A stretch of 64,000 bases of DNA, from NCBI GenBank assembly GCA_963784995.1, contig CAWATZ010000013.1, positions 310,001-374,000 on the forward strand, read 5' to 3'. The notes below the pieces were generated by a model. The model made no database searches and had not been told where the DNA came from. It saw only the letters and a program-made list of their open reading frames with translations. The translations under genes and the position numbers were made by a program. Within the stretch, counting starts at the first letter, position 1. Every line of letters starts with the position of its first letter. This DNA comes from CAWATZ01 sp963784995 (GTDB lineage: Bacteria; Planctomycetota; Planctomycetia; Gemmatales; Gemmataceae). Shown here piece by piece: positions 9,288 through 18,303 of this stretch.

Positions 9288-9854
9288 ATGGTTTTTCTCT
9301 CCCGGATCTACACGCGCAGCGGCGATAGCGGCGAAACCGGCCTTGGCGACGGCACCCGCGTCGCCAAGGACAATCCCCGCGTGACCGCTTACGGCAGCGT
9401 CGATGAGCTGAACGCCGTCCTTGGGCTGGTGATCGCACACGATCCGGACGGAACCGAGACCTCCCTGCTCCGCGGCATTCAAAACGAGCTGTTCGACGTT
9501 GGCGCCGACCTGTGCGTCCCGCAACCAGCCGACGAGCAGCCAGGCGCTCGCCTTCGCATCCGCCCTGAACAGGCGACCCGCCTTGAACACGAAATCGATC
9601 GCCTCAACGCCAACCTCCAGCCGCTGACCAGCTTCATTCTTCCCGGCGGCACTGTGGCCGCGGCCTGGTGCCACCTGGCCCGCACTGTTTGCCGGCGGGC
9701 CGAGCGCGACCTCGTGACCCTTTCGCATCAGGAGCCGATCAACCCGCAGGTCGTCATCTACCTGAATCGGCTGTCCGACCTCCTCTTTGTGCTGGCCCGC
9801 GTCTACAACAACAAGGGCCAGGACGACATCCTCTGGCAGCCTGGCAAACCCTAA
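9288..9854 (+). CDS. PduO-type ATP:cob(I)alamin adenosyltransferase
   Basis: 188 residues. The enzyme transfers adenosine from ATP to cob(I)alamin to make adenosylcobalamin, the cofactor of B12-dependent mutases. The family's N-terminal ATP-binding signature is clear (TRSGDSGETGLGDGTRV, residues 8-24), followed by YGSVDELNAVLG, then FILPGGTVAAAWCHLARTVCRRAERDL and the C-terminal YLNRLSDLLFVLARV. Length is normal. The frame is open upstream to 9228 but that stretch is palindrome sequence; the ATG at 9288 preceded by caggggc is the natural start. The next gene (9925) follows in the same direction after a small palindrome. Confidence 0.93.
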   Translation: MVFLSRIYTRSGDSGETGLGDGTRVAKDNPRVTAYGSVDELNAVLGLVIAHDPDGTETSLLRGIQNELFDVGADLCVPQPADEQPGARLRIRPEQATRLEHEIDRLNANLQPLTSFILPGGTVAAAWCHLARTVCRRAERDLVTLSHQEPINPQVVIYLNRLSDLLFVLARVYNNKGQDDILWQPGKP

Positions 9855-9857
9855 CAC

Positions 9858-9907
9858 AAGCCCGAAGCGCAAGCGCGGGACGATCCCGGCGCTTGCGCTT
9901 CGGGCTT
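9858..9907. repeat. Palindrome, ~22-nt arms
   Basis: Left arm 9858-9879 and right arm 9885-9907 are near-perfect inverted copies (core aagcccgaagcgcaagcg). The same core, slightly changed, forms the palindrome at 55390-55448, so the two are copies of one dispersed family. It begins four bases after the adenosyltransferase stop. Confidence 0.85.
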
Positions 9908-9924
9908 ACAGGAAAGCACCCGCG

Positions 9925-10752
9925 ATGTTCATCCTCAGCGCTTTTGCCGACGAGATTTCGCCCGATCCCCAGCAGCAAATCGACGTCCTCAGCCAGTGCG
10001 GCGTCAAGCACATTGAGTTGCGCTCGATCCACAAGACCAACGTCCTTGACCTGACCGACTTGCAGATCAGCGAGTTCAAGTCGCTGCTGGACCGGAACGG
10101 CTTCAAGCTCAGTGCCATCGGCTCGCCCATCGGCAAGGTCAAGATCGACACGCCGTTCGAGCCGCACCTGAAACGCTTCGAGCGCGCCATCGAATTGTGC
10201 AAGGTCTTCGGCACCAGCAACATCCGCGTCTTCAGTTACTACAAGCCGGAGGGCACCACCTGGGAGCAATGGCGCGGCGAGATCCTGAACCGGCTGACCG
10301 AGCAAGTCCGCCGGGCCGAGAAGGCCGGGGTCCGCCTGTACCACGAGAACGAACACAACATCTACGGCGACGATCCGAAGAGAGTGCTGGACCTGCTCAC
10401 CAGCCTGAACAGCCCCTCGTTTCGGGCGGTCTACGATGCGGCCAACTACGTCTTCTGCGGTTACGATCCCTGGCAGGGCTGGGAACTGACCCGCGACTGG
10501 ACGGCCCATCTGCACGTCAAGGATTGGATCGGAGGCCAGCAGAAGCACGGTTCCCTGGCTGGCGAAGGTCAGGGACAGTGGCCGCGCGTCCTGGCCGACG
10601 CCGTGGCCCGCCGCTACGATGGTTTCGCCACCCTGGAGCCGCACCTGCTCGGCGGCGGTCCCACCGGCGGCTGGACCGGACCGGAGCTGTTCCCCAAAGC
10701 CGTGGCCGCCTGCAAGGCCATCCTGGACAAGGTCGGCGGGAGCTATCGCTGA
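9925..10752 (+). CDS. Sugar phosphate isomerase/epimerase (xylose-isomerase-like TIM barrel)
   Basis: 275 residues of the AP-endonuclease-2/xylose-isomerase-like TIM barrel. Visible elements: start strand FILSAFADEIS, VKHIELRSIHKTNVLDL, KLSAIGSPIGKV, NIRVFSYYKPEG, the metal-ligand glutamate region GVRLYHENEHNIYGD, the following YDAANYVFCG, HLHVKDW and the final glutamate FATLEPHL. Those E, D, H and E positions are the usual divalent metal site. Start at ATG 9925; its TGA overlaps the next ATG by one base (TGATG), so it is translationally coupled to the CehA-like gene. The exact sugar substrate is not evident. Confidence 0.9.
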   Translation: MFILSAFADEISPDPQQQIDVLSQCGVKHIELRSIHKTNVLDLTDLQISEFKSLLDRNGFKLSAIGSPIGKVKIDTPFEPHLKRFERAIELCKVFGTSNIRVFSYYKPEGTTWEQWRGEILNRLTEQVRRAEKAGVRLYHENEHNIYGDDPKRVLDLLTSLNSPSFRAVYDAANYVFCGYDPWQGWELTRDWTAHLHVKDWIGGQQKHGSLAGEGQGQWPRVLADAVARRYDGFATLEPHLLGGGPTGGWTGPELFPKAVAACKAILDKVGGSYR

Positions 10753-12263
10753 TGCTCACCGTTCACGTCCGCATCAATGACGCCGCCACCGGCAAGCCGA
10801 CCGCCGTCCGCCTGCGCTTTGAGACGGCTGATGGTGCCGCTCCCGCACCCTTTGGCCGGCTTACCCGCTTCGCCACCGGGCCCGGGGAAGACGTGGGCGG
10901 TTGTCTGCTTCTGGGAGGGCAACGCTTCTTCCACGTCGATGGCGCTTGTGAGGTTCGCCTCCCCGCCGGGGTCATCCGCGTCGAGGCCGACAAGGGCCCG
11001 GAATACTCCCCCCTGCGCCACGACGTGACTCTGGGCCCCGGTCAGATCTCGATGCGTCTGCCCATCGAACGCTGGACCGATCTGAGGGCCGAGCGCTGGT
11101 ACAGTGGCGATACGCGCGCCACCGAGCTGTCACCCCATGCGGCCCTGCTCGAAGGCCAGGCGGAGGACCTGGCCATCGTCAATCTGCTGGCCCTGGAGCG
11201 GCCCGGAACGGCTGGCACACCCCCTGCCCTGCCGAACCTGCTGGCCTTCAGCGGCACGCAGCCTGCCCTGTCGTCCCCGGGCTGCCTGGTCGCGGTCAGC
11301 ACGCTCAACAGCCACCCCCTGCTGGGCACGGTCTCCTTGCTCAACTGCCATCGGCCCGTCTATCCGCTGCGCTTCGGTGGCCCGGACAGTGCGGACAGCT
11401 GGTCGGTGCTGGACTGGTGCGAGCAGTGCCATCGCAAGCGCGGCCTGGTGGTCTGGCCTGACCTGCCCCGGCTGACAGAGGAGCAGCTACAGGGCGAGGC
11501 GCTGGCGGCCCTGATCCTGGGACAGATCGACGCCTTCGAGATCAACCGGTTTCCTGATCCGGAGCCGGAAGTCCTGGGGCTGTGGTATCGGCTGCTGGAC
11601 TGCGGCCTGCGTCTGCCCCTGGTGGGCGGCAGCGGCAAGAACAGCAACGCGACGCCTCTGGGCCGGGTCCGCACGTATGCCCGACTGCTCCCCGGCGAAG
11701 AACTGTCGTATGGCAGCTGGATCGAGGCGGTGCGTGCCGGCCGGACCTTTGTCACCAATGGGCCGCTGCTGCTCATGACGGTCGATGGCCACGATCCGGG
11801 AGCGGTGCTGCCGGCCCCGCCCGAGGGACGGACGGTGCAGGTTCGCCTGGAAGCGCGGAGCCTGGTCCCCTTCGATCAGCTGGAGCTGCTGGTCAATGGC
11901 ACAATCCAGGCCAGCAAGACGGCGTCGGGCAACCGGCAGTCGGCCAGCCTGGAAACGGAAGTCCGGCTCACCGAGAGTGCCTGGTTGGCTGCGCGGTGCT
12001 GGAATCAGGAGCAGCTGCTGGGTGGAGATGGGCAGTGCGTTTATGCTCAGACGGCGCCGGTCCACGTTGCCGTGGAAGGAAAACCGCCGCGACCGACGCG
12101 GGAAACGATTGCTCCCCTGGAGAGGGTTCTGGAGCGGACGCTGGATTGGACGCTGCGGCAAGCGCGCTGCGAGACGGAACAGCACCGGCAGCACCTGGCG
12201 GAGGTCCTGCAACAGGCTCGCCAGGTGCTGCAGCAACGGACGCAGGCGAGCGGCCAAGCGTAG
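10752..12263 (+). CDS. CehA/McbA-like (PHP-superfamily-type) protein
   Basis: 503 residues. The region DLRAERWYSGDTRATELSPH followed by LLEGQAEDLAIVNLLAL resembles planctomycete CehA/McbA-family proteins, whose core is a PHP-like metallohydrolase barrel (usually WYSGDxHxH). Here the second motif reads DTRAT rather than DxHxH, so the metal site looks degenerate and catalysis is doubtful. Later GGSGKNSNATPLGRVRTYA and AVRAGRTFVTNGPLLLMTVDG are typical of the family's C-terminal barrel, followed by a beta domain and a C-terminal helix. Start at ATG 10752, overlapping the epimerase stop; the pair likely acts on the same carbohydrate-related substrate. Confidence 0.78.
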   Translation: MLTVHVRINDAATGKPTAVRLRFETADGAAPAPFGRLTRFATGPGEDVGGCLLLGGQRFFHVDGACEVRLPAGVIRVEADKGPEYSPLRHDVTLGPGQISMRLPIERWTDLRAERWYSGDTRATELSPHAALLEGQAEDLAIVNLLALERPGTAGTPPALPNLLAFSGTQPALSSPGCLVAVSTLNSHPLLGTVSLLNCHRPVYPLRFGGPDSADSWSVLDWCEQCHRKRGLVVWPDLPRLTEEQLQGEALAALILGQIDAFEINRFPDPEPEVLGLWYRLLDCGLRLPLVGGSGKNSNATPLGRVRTYARLLPGEELSYGSWIEAVRAGRTFVTNGPLLLMTVDGHDPGAVLPAPPEGRTVQVRLEARSLVPFDQLELLVNGTIQASKTASGNRQSASLETEVRLTESAWLAARCWNQEQLLGGDGQCVYAQTAPVHVAVEGKPPRPTRETIAPLERVLERTLDWTLRQARCETEQHRQHLAEVLQQARQVLQQRTQASGQA

Positions 12264-12315
12264 GCCGGCCTGCCGGCCGGAGCGCACGCAGGCGTGCGGT
12301 AAGCCCGCCGGTGGC
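12264..12315. repeat. GC-rich small inverted-repeat fragment shared with other loci
   Basis: Immediately after the stop comes ggccggcctgccggccgg, then gcgcacgcaggcgtgcg, then taagcccgccggtg. The first two blocks recur, inverted, inside the YVTN gene near 21505-21535. The third recurs at 52757-52770 and in the palindrome at 43670-43740. It looks like pieces of dispersed elements. Confidence 0.6.
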
Positions 12316-12326
12316 AGGAAACGAAC

Positions 12327-13781
12327 TCACGCCGGCAGTGCCTTTTTCACCGCGTCCCGCAGTTCCTTGAGCGAGGGGGGATGGCCATTGATTTCGACGA
12401 AGATGGCCAGGTTAGGCCGTGGTTTGATCTGCTTCTGCCAGATGGACTGATTGTCGCCCAGGATAAGGACGCCGGCAAACGGGATGCTCTTGACGTCCGC
12501 TTCCCCCATGATTTGCTGCAAGACCAGGACACCTTCCTCCCCGACCGTGCGGGCATCGACAATGAGGGCGTCATACGGCTGGCGGCGGAAGCGATCAAAG
12601 GCCAGGCTGGGATCGCGGGCCACCAGGACCTTGTAGCCCCACTCCTTGAACTTGTCCCGCATCTTCTCCTGCAAGCGCTCGTGATCCACGACAATGTACA
12701 GCGACCGCTGCACGGCAGCGCCTGATGCCGAGCGGGCCTCGACGTCCCGACGGGCGCTCTTGATCGCTTCCAGCAGCTGGGCGGGCGTCTGGTAACGCTG
12801 CTGGGGGTCGAAGGCCATCATCGTCTCCACCAGCGCGAAGACGGACGGCGGCGCCTGGACCTCGTCCCGTCGCATCGGCACCACGCTCTCGAAGCGCTGC
12901 CGCTGCATGCGGGCGTGGCGGTCCCGGCTCATCGCCAGCGGCGACCGGGCGGTCAGCAACTCGTACAGCACACAACCCAGGAAATAGATGTCGCTGCGGA
13001 CGTCGCCCTGCTTGACCTCGGTGGCACGTTCCAGGCCAGCGTAATCGACCGTGCGGTCCACCTTGTCCTTGTCGCGGTCGCCGCGGTCCTCCCCGCCCGC
13101 CGCGACCTGGGCCAGGCCGAAGTCCACCAGCTTGGCGGTCTTGTCCGTGGAGATCAGCACGTTGGTCAGCTTCATGTCGCGGTGGGTCACGCCCCGGCTG
13201 AAGGCATACACCAGCCCCGAAGCGGCATCCTCCACGTACTTCAAGGCCTCGGAGGCGGGGAACTTGCCATCGTTCTCGCCGCCCGCCTTGCGGACCTGCT
13301 GGATCTCGCGCAGGTTGCCGCCCTCGACAAACTCCATCACGATGTAGTACTGCAACGTGGTCGCTTCCTGACCCACGTCGAGGATCTCGACGATGTTGGG
13401 ATGCTTGAGCGTCATCCCCACCCGGCCCTCGCGGAAGAACAGATCCACCCGCTGCTGATTTTCGCTCCAGCGGTTGCGCAGGATCTTGATGGCCACGATG
13501 CGGCCCGAGTCGGGGTGGTCGGCGCGGAAGACCCGGCCAAAGCTGCCGGAGGCGATCTTGTACAGGATGCGATAGCCGCCCAGGAAATAGCCGTCGGCGT
13601 CGCCCCGGATCAGCTTGTGGCTCTGCCATTGCGTCAGGAGCGACTTCTTCTCCAGGATGCGGAGGAACTCCATCGGATTGTCGGACTGCATTGCCTCCTG
13701 GGCCTCCTGAACCTGGGGCTCGTTCAGCAGGCCCATGCGGATAGCAAGCTGGCCGAGATTGCCGACGTCTTTGATGTCCAT
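12327..13781 (-). CDS. Ser/Thr protein kinase with C-terminal receiver-like domain
   Basis: 484 residues. A 65-residue N-terminal helical segment precedes the kinase: glycine loop GSFGRVF (about 79-85), ATP lysine K99 in IVAIKIL, catalytic loop HRDMKLTN (200-207) and DFG (220-222). From about 355 a second domain (SLYIVVDHERLQEKMR, then YDALIVDARTVGEEGV, then NLAIFVEINGHPPS) has the layout of a two-component receiver, with an aspartate in IVDAR at the phospho-acceptor position but without the full acidic pocket, so it may be a degenerate receiver. I start at ATG 13781 (MDIKDVGN); an in-frame ATG at 13820 would add 13 Pro-rich residues. Kinase activity toward unknown partners is inferred. Confidence 0.9.
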   Translation of the reverse strand: MDIKDVGNLGQLAIRMGLLNEPQVQEAQEAMQSDNPMEFLRILEKKSLLTQWQSHKLIRGDADGYFLGGYRILYKIASGSFGRVFRADHPDSGRIVAIKILRNRWSENQQRVDLFFREGRVGMTLKHPNIVEILDVGQEATTLQYYIVMEFVEGGNLREIQQVRKAGGENDGKFPASEALKYVEDAASGLVYAFSRGVTHRDMKLTNVLISTDKTAKLVDFGLAQVAAGGEDRGDRDKDKVDRTVDYAGLERATEVKQGDVRSDIYFLGCVLYELLTARSPLAMSRDRHARMQRQRFESVVPMRRDEVQAPPSVFALVETMMAFDPQQRYQTPAQLLEAIKSARRDVEARSASGAAVQRSLYIVVDHERLQEKMRDKFKEWGYKVLVARDPSLAFDRFRRQPYDALIVDARTVGEEGVLVLQQIMGEADVKSIPFAGVLILGDNQSIWQKQIKPRPNLAIFVEINGHPPSLKELRDAVKKALPA

Positions 13782-13897
13782 GTCTTTTGGATCTGGGGGA
13801 ATCGGGCATCGTGAAACCAACCGATTCTTTAGTGTACCCGATTCTTCCCGCCAATGAAAGACACGGCTTCACAATCCCCGAGCAAGCGCTTGCCTGG

Positions 13898-14331
13898 TCA
13901 CGTTCCTCGCCGCCAGAGCATCCAGGCCACCGTCAGCAGCAGCAGTCCCTGAAGCACCACGATGCCCCAGAAGATCAGCCGGAATCGGCCCTTGAGGGTC
14001 TTGTGGCGAAACGTCCTCATGCCCAGGTAGGCGCCGGGCTGCCCCCCGCCAGGCTCAGGCCGTGCAGCACCACTTCCGGAATCCGCCGCCCGGCACGCCG
14101 GCTGCAGAACTTGTCCCAGCCGTGATACCCGAAGGCGAGCAGGTTCACGGTCAGCAGCCAGCACAGCAGCAGCGACAACCCCGTGACCGTCAGCCGGAAC
14201 AGGAACAGCAATCCCAGGGTGCCCAGCAGCGCCAGCACCAGGGCGAGCAGACCGTGAACCCATTGCGGACGCCAGGTTCGTCGCGAGGAGGCCATCGTTG
14301 CTCCGTGCATGACTTTCCTGAGAGCGGACAT
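13898..14331 (-). CDS. DUF1294 membrane protein, split by a one-base frameshift
   Basis: A small inner-membrane protein of the DUF1294 family. The front half (from 14331 or, with a better ribosome site, ATG 14295) has two hydrophobic helices, then YHGWDKFCSRRAGRRIPEVVLHG. The family's usual continuation GGxPGAYLGMRTFRHKTLKGRFR and a final membrane helix (IVVLQGLLLLTVAWML) are in another frame ending at 13898. The shift is at the six-C run 14042-14047 (plus strand); adding one base restores a normal full-length protein. The gene starts just after the SpoIIM-like stop at 14335. Function unknown. Confidence 0.75.
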
Positions 14332-14334
14332 TCT

Positions 14335-15336
14335 TCAGTTCCGCACTCCAGGCGAACGAGAATCCAAACTGGTCGCCGGCAGCAACAGGTAGGCAACGAA
14401 CAGCAAGCCGAAGACCGCGGCCACACCCAGCTTGACGCCGCTCCTCAGCACCCAGTCGGGAGCGCGGGCGACGCCGGCTTCGAGGACCGCGGCGGCAGCG
14501 AGCAAGGGCACACAGCCCCAGACCAGCCACAGCGCCTCCCGACCCGTGCGGGCCAGCTCCTCCAATCTGGGCCACGGTCTGGCCCGGATCAGGCCCTGGG
14601 CCAGCAGCAGCCCCGCCCCGCCGGCAATCAGCATGGCCGGGATCTCCAGCACGCCGTGCGGCAGGATGCCGGTCAGGAACACCCACAGCGCTTCTGCCTC
14701 CACAAAGACCGCCAGCAATGCGCCGGTCATCACGCCGTTGTAGAAGATCAGCCAGACCGTGCCGATTCCCAGCGTCATCCCCAGACCAAAGGCGATCAGG
14801 CTCACTTGCAGGTTGTTGGTGAACAGGTGACTGGAGAAGGCGGTCAACTCATCGGTCGAGAGCGGCGGGGTTGGGTCTTCTTCGCCCTCGGGGCGCGGCT
14901 GGATCGTCTTCATTCCGGCCGGGAGCAGATAGGCCCGGGCCAGGATCGGATCGTAGCGGGATGCCAGGTAACCAAAGCCCGTGCCAGACGCGAAGAGGAG
15001 GGTGGCCAGCAGGACGTGCCCGAAATACCGCCGAAAGATGGCTGGATAGCCCAGGACCAGGCGAACCAGCAAGGAGCGAACGTCGGTCCGGGTTTTGCCG
15101 TAGATCACCAGGTAAGCGCGGGCCACCAGGTCGTTGAGGTACTGCACCGTGCTGTCGCCGGCGACGAAGGTCTGGGCCTGGTTGAGATCGGAGGCCGCCC
15201 GCCGATAGAGCCGGCCGAACTCCACCGCCTCCTCGTCGTCCAGCTCGCGCAGACCGCTCCCTTCCACCCGCTCCAGGATCTCCTCCAGCCGCTTCCAGTC
15301 GCCGCGGCGCTGCTCCAAAAACGTTCCCAGGTCCAT
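14335..15336 (-). CDS. SpoIIM-like (stage II sporulation protein M family) membrane protein
   Basis: 333 residues. The N-terminal cytoplasmic helical part (TFLEQRRGDWKRLEEILERV) leads into several membrane helices: FGHVLLATLLFASGTGFGYL, LQVSLIAFGLGMTLGIGTVW, MTGALLAVFVEAEALWVF with GILPHGVLEIPAMLIAGGAG, and two more near the C-terminus. The HGxxEIPA motif is the hallmark of the family, which is widespread in non-sporulating bacteria and often accompanies RDD or MoxR genes. I start at ATG 15336, with ggaagggaag upstream. Sporulation is not implied. It precedes the DUF1294 gene, probably in one operon. Confidence 0.88.
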   Translation of the reverse strand: MDLGTFLEQRRGDWKRLEEILERVEGSGLRELDDEEAVEFGRLYRRAASDLNQAQTFVAGDSTVQYLNDLVARAYLVIYGKTRTDVRSLLVRLVLGYPAIFRRYFGHVLLATLLFASGTGFGYLASRYDPILARAYLLPAGMKTIQPRPEGEEDPTPPLSTDELTAFSSHLFTNNLQVSLIAFGLGMTLGIGTVWLIFYNGVMTGALLAVFVEAEALWVFLTGILPHGVLEIPAMLIAGGAGLLLAQGLIRARPWPRLEELARTGREALWLVWGCVPLLAAAAVLEAGVARAPDWVLRSGVKLGVAAVFGLLFVAYLLLPATSLDSRSPGVRN

Positions 15337-15361
15337 GCTTGTCACTTCCCTTCCGGGTAAC

Positions 15362-15442
15362 CGTGGCCGCAGGCGGCCCGCCTGCGGTCCAGCCTGTGGC
15401 ACGGTCGGGAGACCGTGCCACAACCGGGCGAGCCGCCTGCGG
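15362..15442. repeat. Composite palindrome between minus-strand genes
   Basis: The gap contains nested inverted repeats: ccgcaggcggcccgcctgcgg at the left, ggcacggtc/gaccgtgcc in the centre, and agccgcctgcggct at the right, which also pairs with the left block. It lies just downstream of the ROK-kinase stop codon and upstream of the SpoIIM start. Confidence 0.7.
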
Positions 15443-16102
15443 CTATGAGGACTTCCCTTCGGACCACAACCGGACGCCGCCCAGGAAGGCGTTGCTGTTG
15501 TCGCCGAGCTTGCAGCCGGGCGGCAACTCGTCCAGCTTCTTGACGTTGCCGCCGCCCAGCACGACGTATTCCGCCTGCAGCGCATGCCGCAGCCGGAGCA
15601 CCACGTCGAACACGCCGGCCTGCCACTTGTACTTGCCCAGCCGCTTCAGGCCAGCCACGCCGACGTATTCCTCGAAGGTCCGCCCTTTCTTGTAGGGCAG
15701 ATGGCCCAGTTCCATCGGGGCGATGGCCCCATCGACGATCAAGGTCGAACCAAGGCCGGTGCCCAGGCCGAGGAACAGCATTCGGCCGCCCTCGTAGCTG
15801 CCCAGGGCCTGCATGGCGGCGTCGTTGATCACCTTGACCGGCTTGCCCAGGACGCTGAAATCGAAGCCCAGCCAACCCCGACCCAGGTTCACCGGCTCCT
15901 GCACGATCCGGCCGCGCACCACCGGACCGGGATAACCGATCGACACGACGTCGTAATTCCAGTCGCACGTCGCTTTCTTGACGTCATCGACCAGCTGCTG
16001 GGCCGAGAGGGTCGGTCCGGAGGGGATCTTGCGAACTTCGTCGCTCTCGTCGAGCTTGAGTTTCACGTGGGTTCCCCCTACGTCAACGATCAGGATTCTC
16101 AT
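15443..16102 (-). CDS. ROK-family sugar kinase, polyphosphate-glucokinase-like
   Basis: 219 residues. ATP/polyP-binding phosphate loop DVGGTHVKLKL (7-17), GYPGPVVRGRIV, NDAAMQALGSYEGG and GLGTGLGSTLIVDG are characteristic of the ROK/PPGK branch. The short length and the order of motifs fit strictly polyphosphate-type or bifunctional glucokinases better than full-length ROK repressors. There is no HTH domain. The reaction would be glucose to glucose-6-phosphate. The gene is divergent from the class III fructose bisphosphatase, so the two may share regulation of sugar phosphates. Phosphoryl donor cannot be settled from sequence. Confidence 0.85.
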   Translation of the reverse strand: MRILIVDVGGTHVKLKLDESDEVRKIPSGPTLSAQQLVDDVKKATCDWNYDVVSIGYPGPVVRGRIVQEPVNLGRGWLGFDFSVLGKPVKVINDAAMQALGSYEGGRMLFLGLGTGLGSTLIVDGAIAPMELGHLPYKKGRTFEEYVGVAGLKRLGKYKWQAGVFDVVLRLRHALQAEYVVLGGGNVKKLDELPPGCKLGDNSNAFLGGVRLWSEGKSS

Positions 16103-16178
16103 GCTGGTTTCGCTCCCGGGGTTGGCACTGCTCGGGGAAGATTCTACTTATCCGGCGGGCTTCGTGTAGAATGGCCCG

Positions 16179-16241
16179 GAAAGTAGTCCTCACGCTCCGC
16201 GTGAGGGTACTTCCTCACGCGGAGCGTGAGGACTACTTTCC
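16179..16241. repeat. Perfect palindrome, 29-nt arms
   Basis: Arms 16179-16207 and 16213-16241 are perfect inverted copies with a tiny loop. It lies 15 bases upstream of the fbp start codon and upstream of the divergent ROK kinase, so it cannot be a 3' terminator for either. Confidence 0.9.
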
Positions 16242-16256
16242 ACCGAGGCACTGTCC

Positions 16257-18209
16257 ATGACCGGATTTGACGCTTTCCCGTCCCGCGTCTCGGATGAGGA
16301 GCTGACCGCCCTGCGTCCGTTGCAGCGGCAATTCCCGACCCTGGACGCGGCCCTGGCCGAGCTGGCGCGCCTGTCGGCTCAGCTGACGCTGCCGCGTGGC
16401 ACCGTTCACGTCATCAGCGACATTCACGGCAGCGACGTCAAGCTCCGCCACGTGATCAACAACGCCTCCGGAATGCTGCGCCCGGTGATCGACCAGCTCT
16501 TTGGGGATCGGCTGCCGGCCGGCGATCTGAAGGAGTTCGTGACCCTGATCTTCTACCCGCGCGAGACCCTCGATCGGCTGGAGCCGAGCCTGCGTGAGCC
16601 GGGGCAAAGGCGGACCTGGTGTCAGCGGACACTGCGTTTGCTGTTCGAGCTGATCCGCTTCCTGGCCCGCCGCAGCACCGTGATCCAGGCGGTGCAGCGT
16701 TTCCCGGCGGAGTACCGCGACCTGTTCACGGAACTGCTGCTGGAGCAGCTGGGGGAACAGCGCACCGAATACTACGACACGCTGATCGAGGCCTTGCTGG
16801 CCCAGGATCGGGCCTTCGTCGTCACCCGGCAAGCGGTTCGGGTGGTGCGGAACCTGGCCATCGACGAACTGATCATCGGGGGGGACTGCTGGGACCGCGG
16901 CATGCGCGGGGACCGGGTGGTCGATTACCTGATGCGCCAGCCCAACCTGTCGTGTACCTGGGGCAATCACGACGCGGCCTGGCTCGGCGCCTGTCTGGGC
17001 AACGACGCCTTGATTGCCCACGTCCTGCGCATCTCGCTGCGCTACCGCACGCTGCGGCAACTGGAGGAAGGCTACGGCATCGCCCTGCAGCCGCTGGAAG
17101 CGATGGTCCGCCAGCTCTACGCCGACGACCCGGCTAGTTGCTACACCCCGAAGGGGACCGGCCTGCGCGATCCGATCCTGGTGGCGCGGATGCAGAAGGC
17201 GGCGGCCATGATGCAGTTCAAGCTCGAGGGCCAGCTGATTGCCCGCCATCCCGAGTGGGGCCTGGCCAATCGCCGCTTGCTGCACCAGATGAACCTCCAG
17301 GCGGGGACCATCACCGTGGAGGGCAAGACGTACCCGCTCCGCGACACCCGCTGGCCGACGTTTGACCCCCGCAATCCCTACGAACTGTCGGCCGAGGAGA
17401 AGGCGGTGCTGGAGCGCTTCCGGCAGGGGTTCCATTCCAGTCAGAAACTCTGGCAGCACGTCAAATTCCTGGCAGAACACGGCTCGATGTATTTGGTGCG
17501 GGACCACAACCTGATCTTTCACGGCTGTCTGCCGGTGGACGGGCACGGCGAGTTCCAGAGCGTGCCGATTGATGGCAAGCGTTATGCCGGCCGGGCCCTG
17601 TTCGAGGCCCTGGACCTGGTGATCGCCCGCGCCACGCAGTATCAAGCGACCAAGGACCTCGACATGCTCTGGTATCTCTGGTGCGGGCCGTTGTCGCCGC
17701 TGTTCGGCAAGGACAAGATCGCCACCCTGGAAATCGACCTGATCGAGGACAGGAGCACCCACGTCGAGACGAAAAATCCCTATTTCACGCTGATCCACGA
17801 GGTCCCCTTCTGCGACCGGGTGCTGCGCGAGTTCGGCTGCGACCCAGCCCGGGGCTTGATCGTCAACGGCCACGTCCCGGTGAAGATTGAGAAGGGCGAA
17901 TCTCCTATCAAGCGGAGCGGCAAGGCGATCACGATCGACGGGGCCTTTTCCGAGACGTACGGCGATCACGGTTACACGCTGGTGCTGGAGCCGGAGCGGA
18001 CCTTGCTGGCCCGGCACCATCACTTCGACTCGGTGGAGGCGGCGGTGCGGGATGGGGTGGACATCATCCCGACGGTCTCGGTGGTGCGGGAATGGTCCGG
18101 GGCCCGGCGGGTGGGTGATACGGAGCAGGGGGACGAGATCCGCCGAACCGTGGCCTGGCTGGAGAAGCTGATCCGGGCCTACCGCGGCAACCAGCTGCGG
18201 CAACAGTAG
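16257..18209 (+). CDS. fbp: Fructose-1,6-bisphosphatase class III
   Basis: 650 residues, the usual length of the class III (Firmicutes-type) enzyme, which hydrolyses fructose-1,6-bisphosphate in gluconeogenesis. It is a calcineurin-like metallophosphatase: HVISDIHGSD (51-60) gives the first metal ligands, GGDCWDRG (about 208-215) the bridging aspartate, and TWGNHDAAWLG (about 234-244) the Asn/His pair. Further family segments are FHGCLPVDGHGEF, DMLWYLWCGPLSPLFGKD and NGHVPVKIEKGESPIK near the C-terminus. Start at ATG 16257. The gene is divergent from the glucokinase-like gene, with a long palindrome between. Confidence 0.95.
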   Translation: MTGFDAFPSRVSDEELTALRPLQRQFPTLDAALAELARLSAQLTLPRGTVHVISDIHGSDVKLRHVINNASGMLRPVIDQLFGDRLPAGDLKEFVTLIFYPRETLDRLEPSLREPGQRRTWCQRTLRLLFELIRFLARRSTVIQAVQRFPAEYRDLFTELLLEQLGEQRTEYYDTLIEALLAQDRAFVVTRQAVRVVRNLAIDELIIGGDCWDRGMRGDRVVDYLMRQPNLSCTWGNHDAAWLGACLGNDALIAHVLRISLRYRTLRQLEEGYGIALQPLEAMVRQLYADDPASCYTPKGTGLRDPILVARMQKAAAMMQFKLEGQLIARHPEWGLANRRLLHQMNLQAGTITVEGKTYPLRDTRWPTFDPRNPYELSAEEKAVLERFRQGFHSSQKLWQHVKFLAEHGSMYLVRDHNLIFHGCLPVDGHGEFQSVPIDGKRYAGRALFEALDLVIARATQYQATKDLDMLWYLWCGPLSPLFGKDKIATLEIDLIEDRSTHVETKNPYFTLIHEVPFCDRVLREFGCDPARGLIVNGHVPVKIEKGESPIKRSGKAITIDGAFSETYGDHGYTLVLEPERTLLARHHHFDSVEAAVRDGVDIIPTVSVVREWSGARRVGDTEQGDEIRRTVAWLEKLIRAYRGNQLRQQ

Positions 18210-18221
18210 TTCTCCACTGTC

Positions 18222-18303
18222 AGTTCCGGCGAGCCGGGGGCGTCAGCTCCCGGATTCTCGGGAGAATCCGGGGGCTGACGCCCCCGGCTCGCCGGCCGGA
18301 ACT
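18222..18303. repeat. Palindrome, ~40-nt arms, at convergent gene ends
   Basis: Left arm from 18222 and right arm to 18303 pair with few mismatches around gattctcgggagaatc. Here it lies between the convergent stops of fbp and the zinc-ribbon gene and could terminate both. It overlaps the zinc-ribbon stop codon. Confidence 0.85.

Noticed and set aside
8835..9872. N-terminal extension of the sigma-54 activator frame
   Set aside because: The upstream part of that frame is antisense to the cobalamin adenosyltransferase gene; the natural start is 8834.
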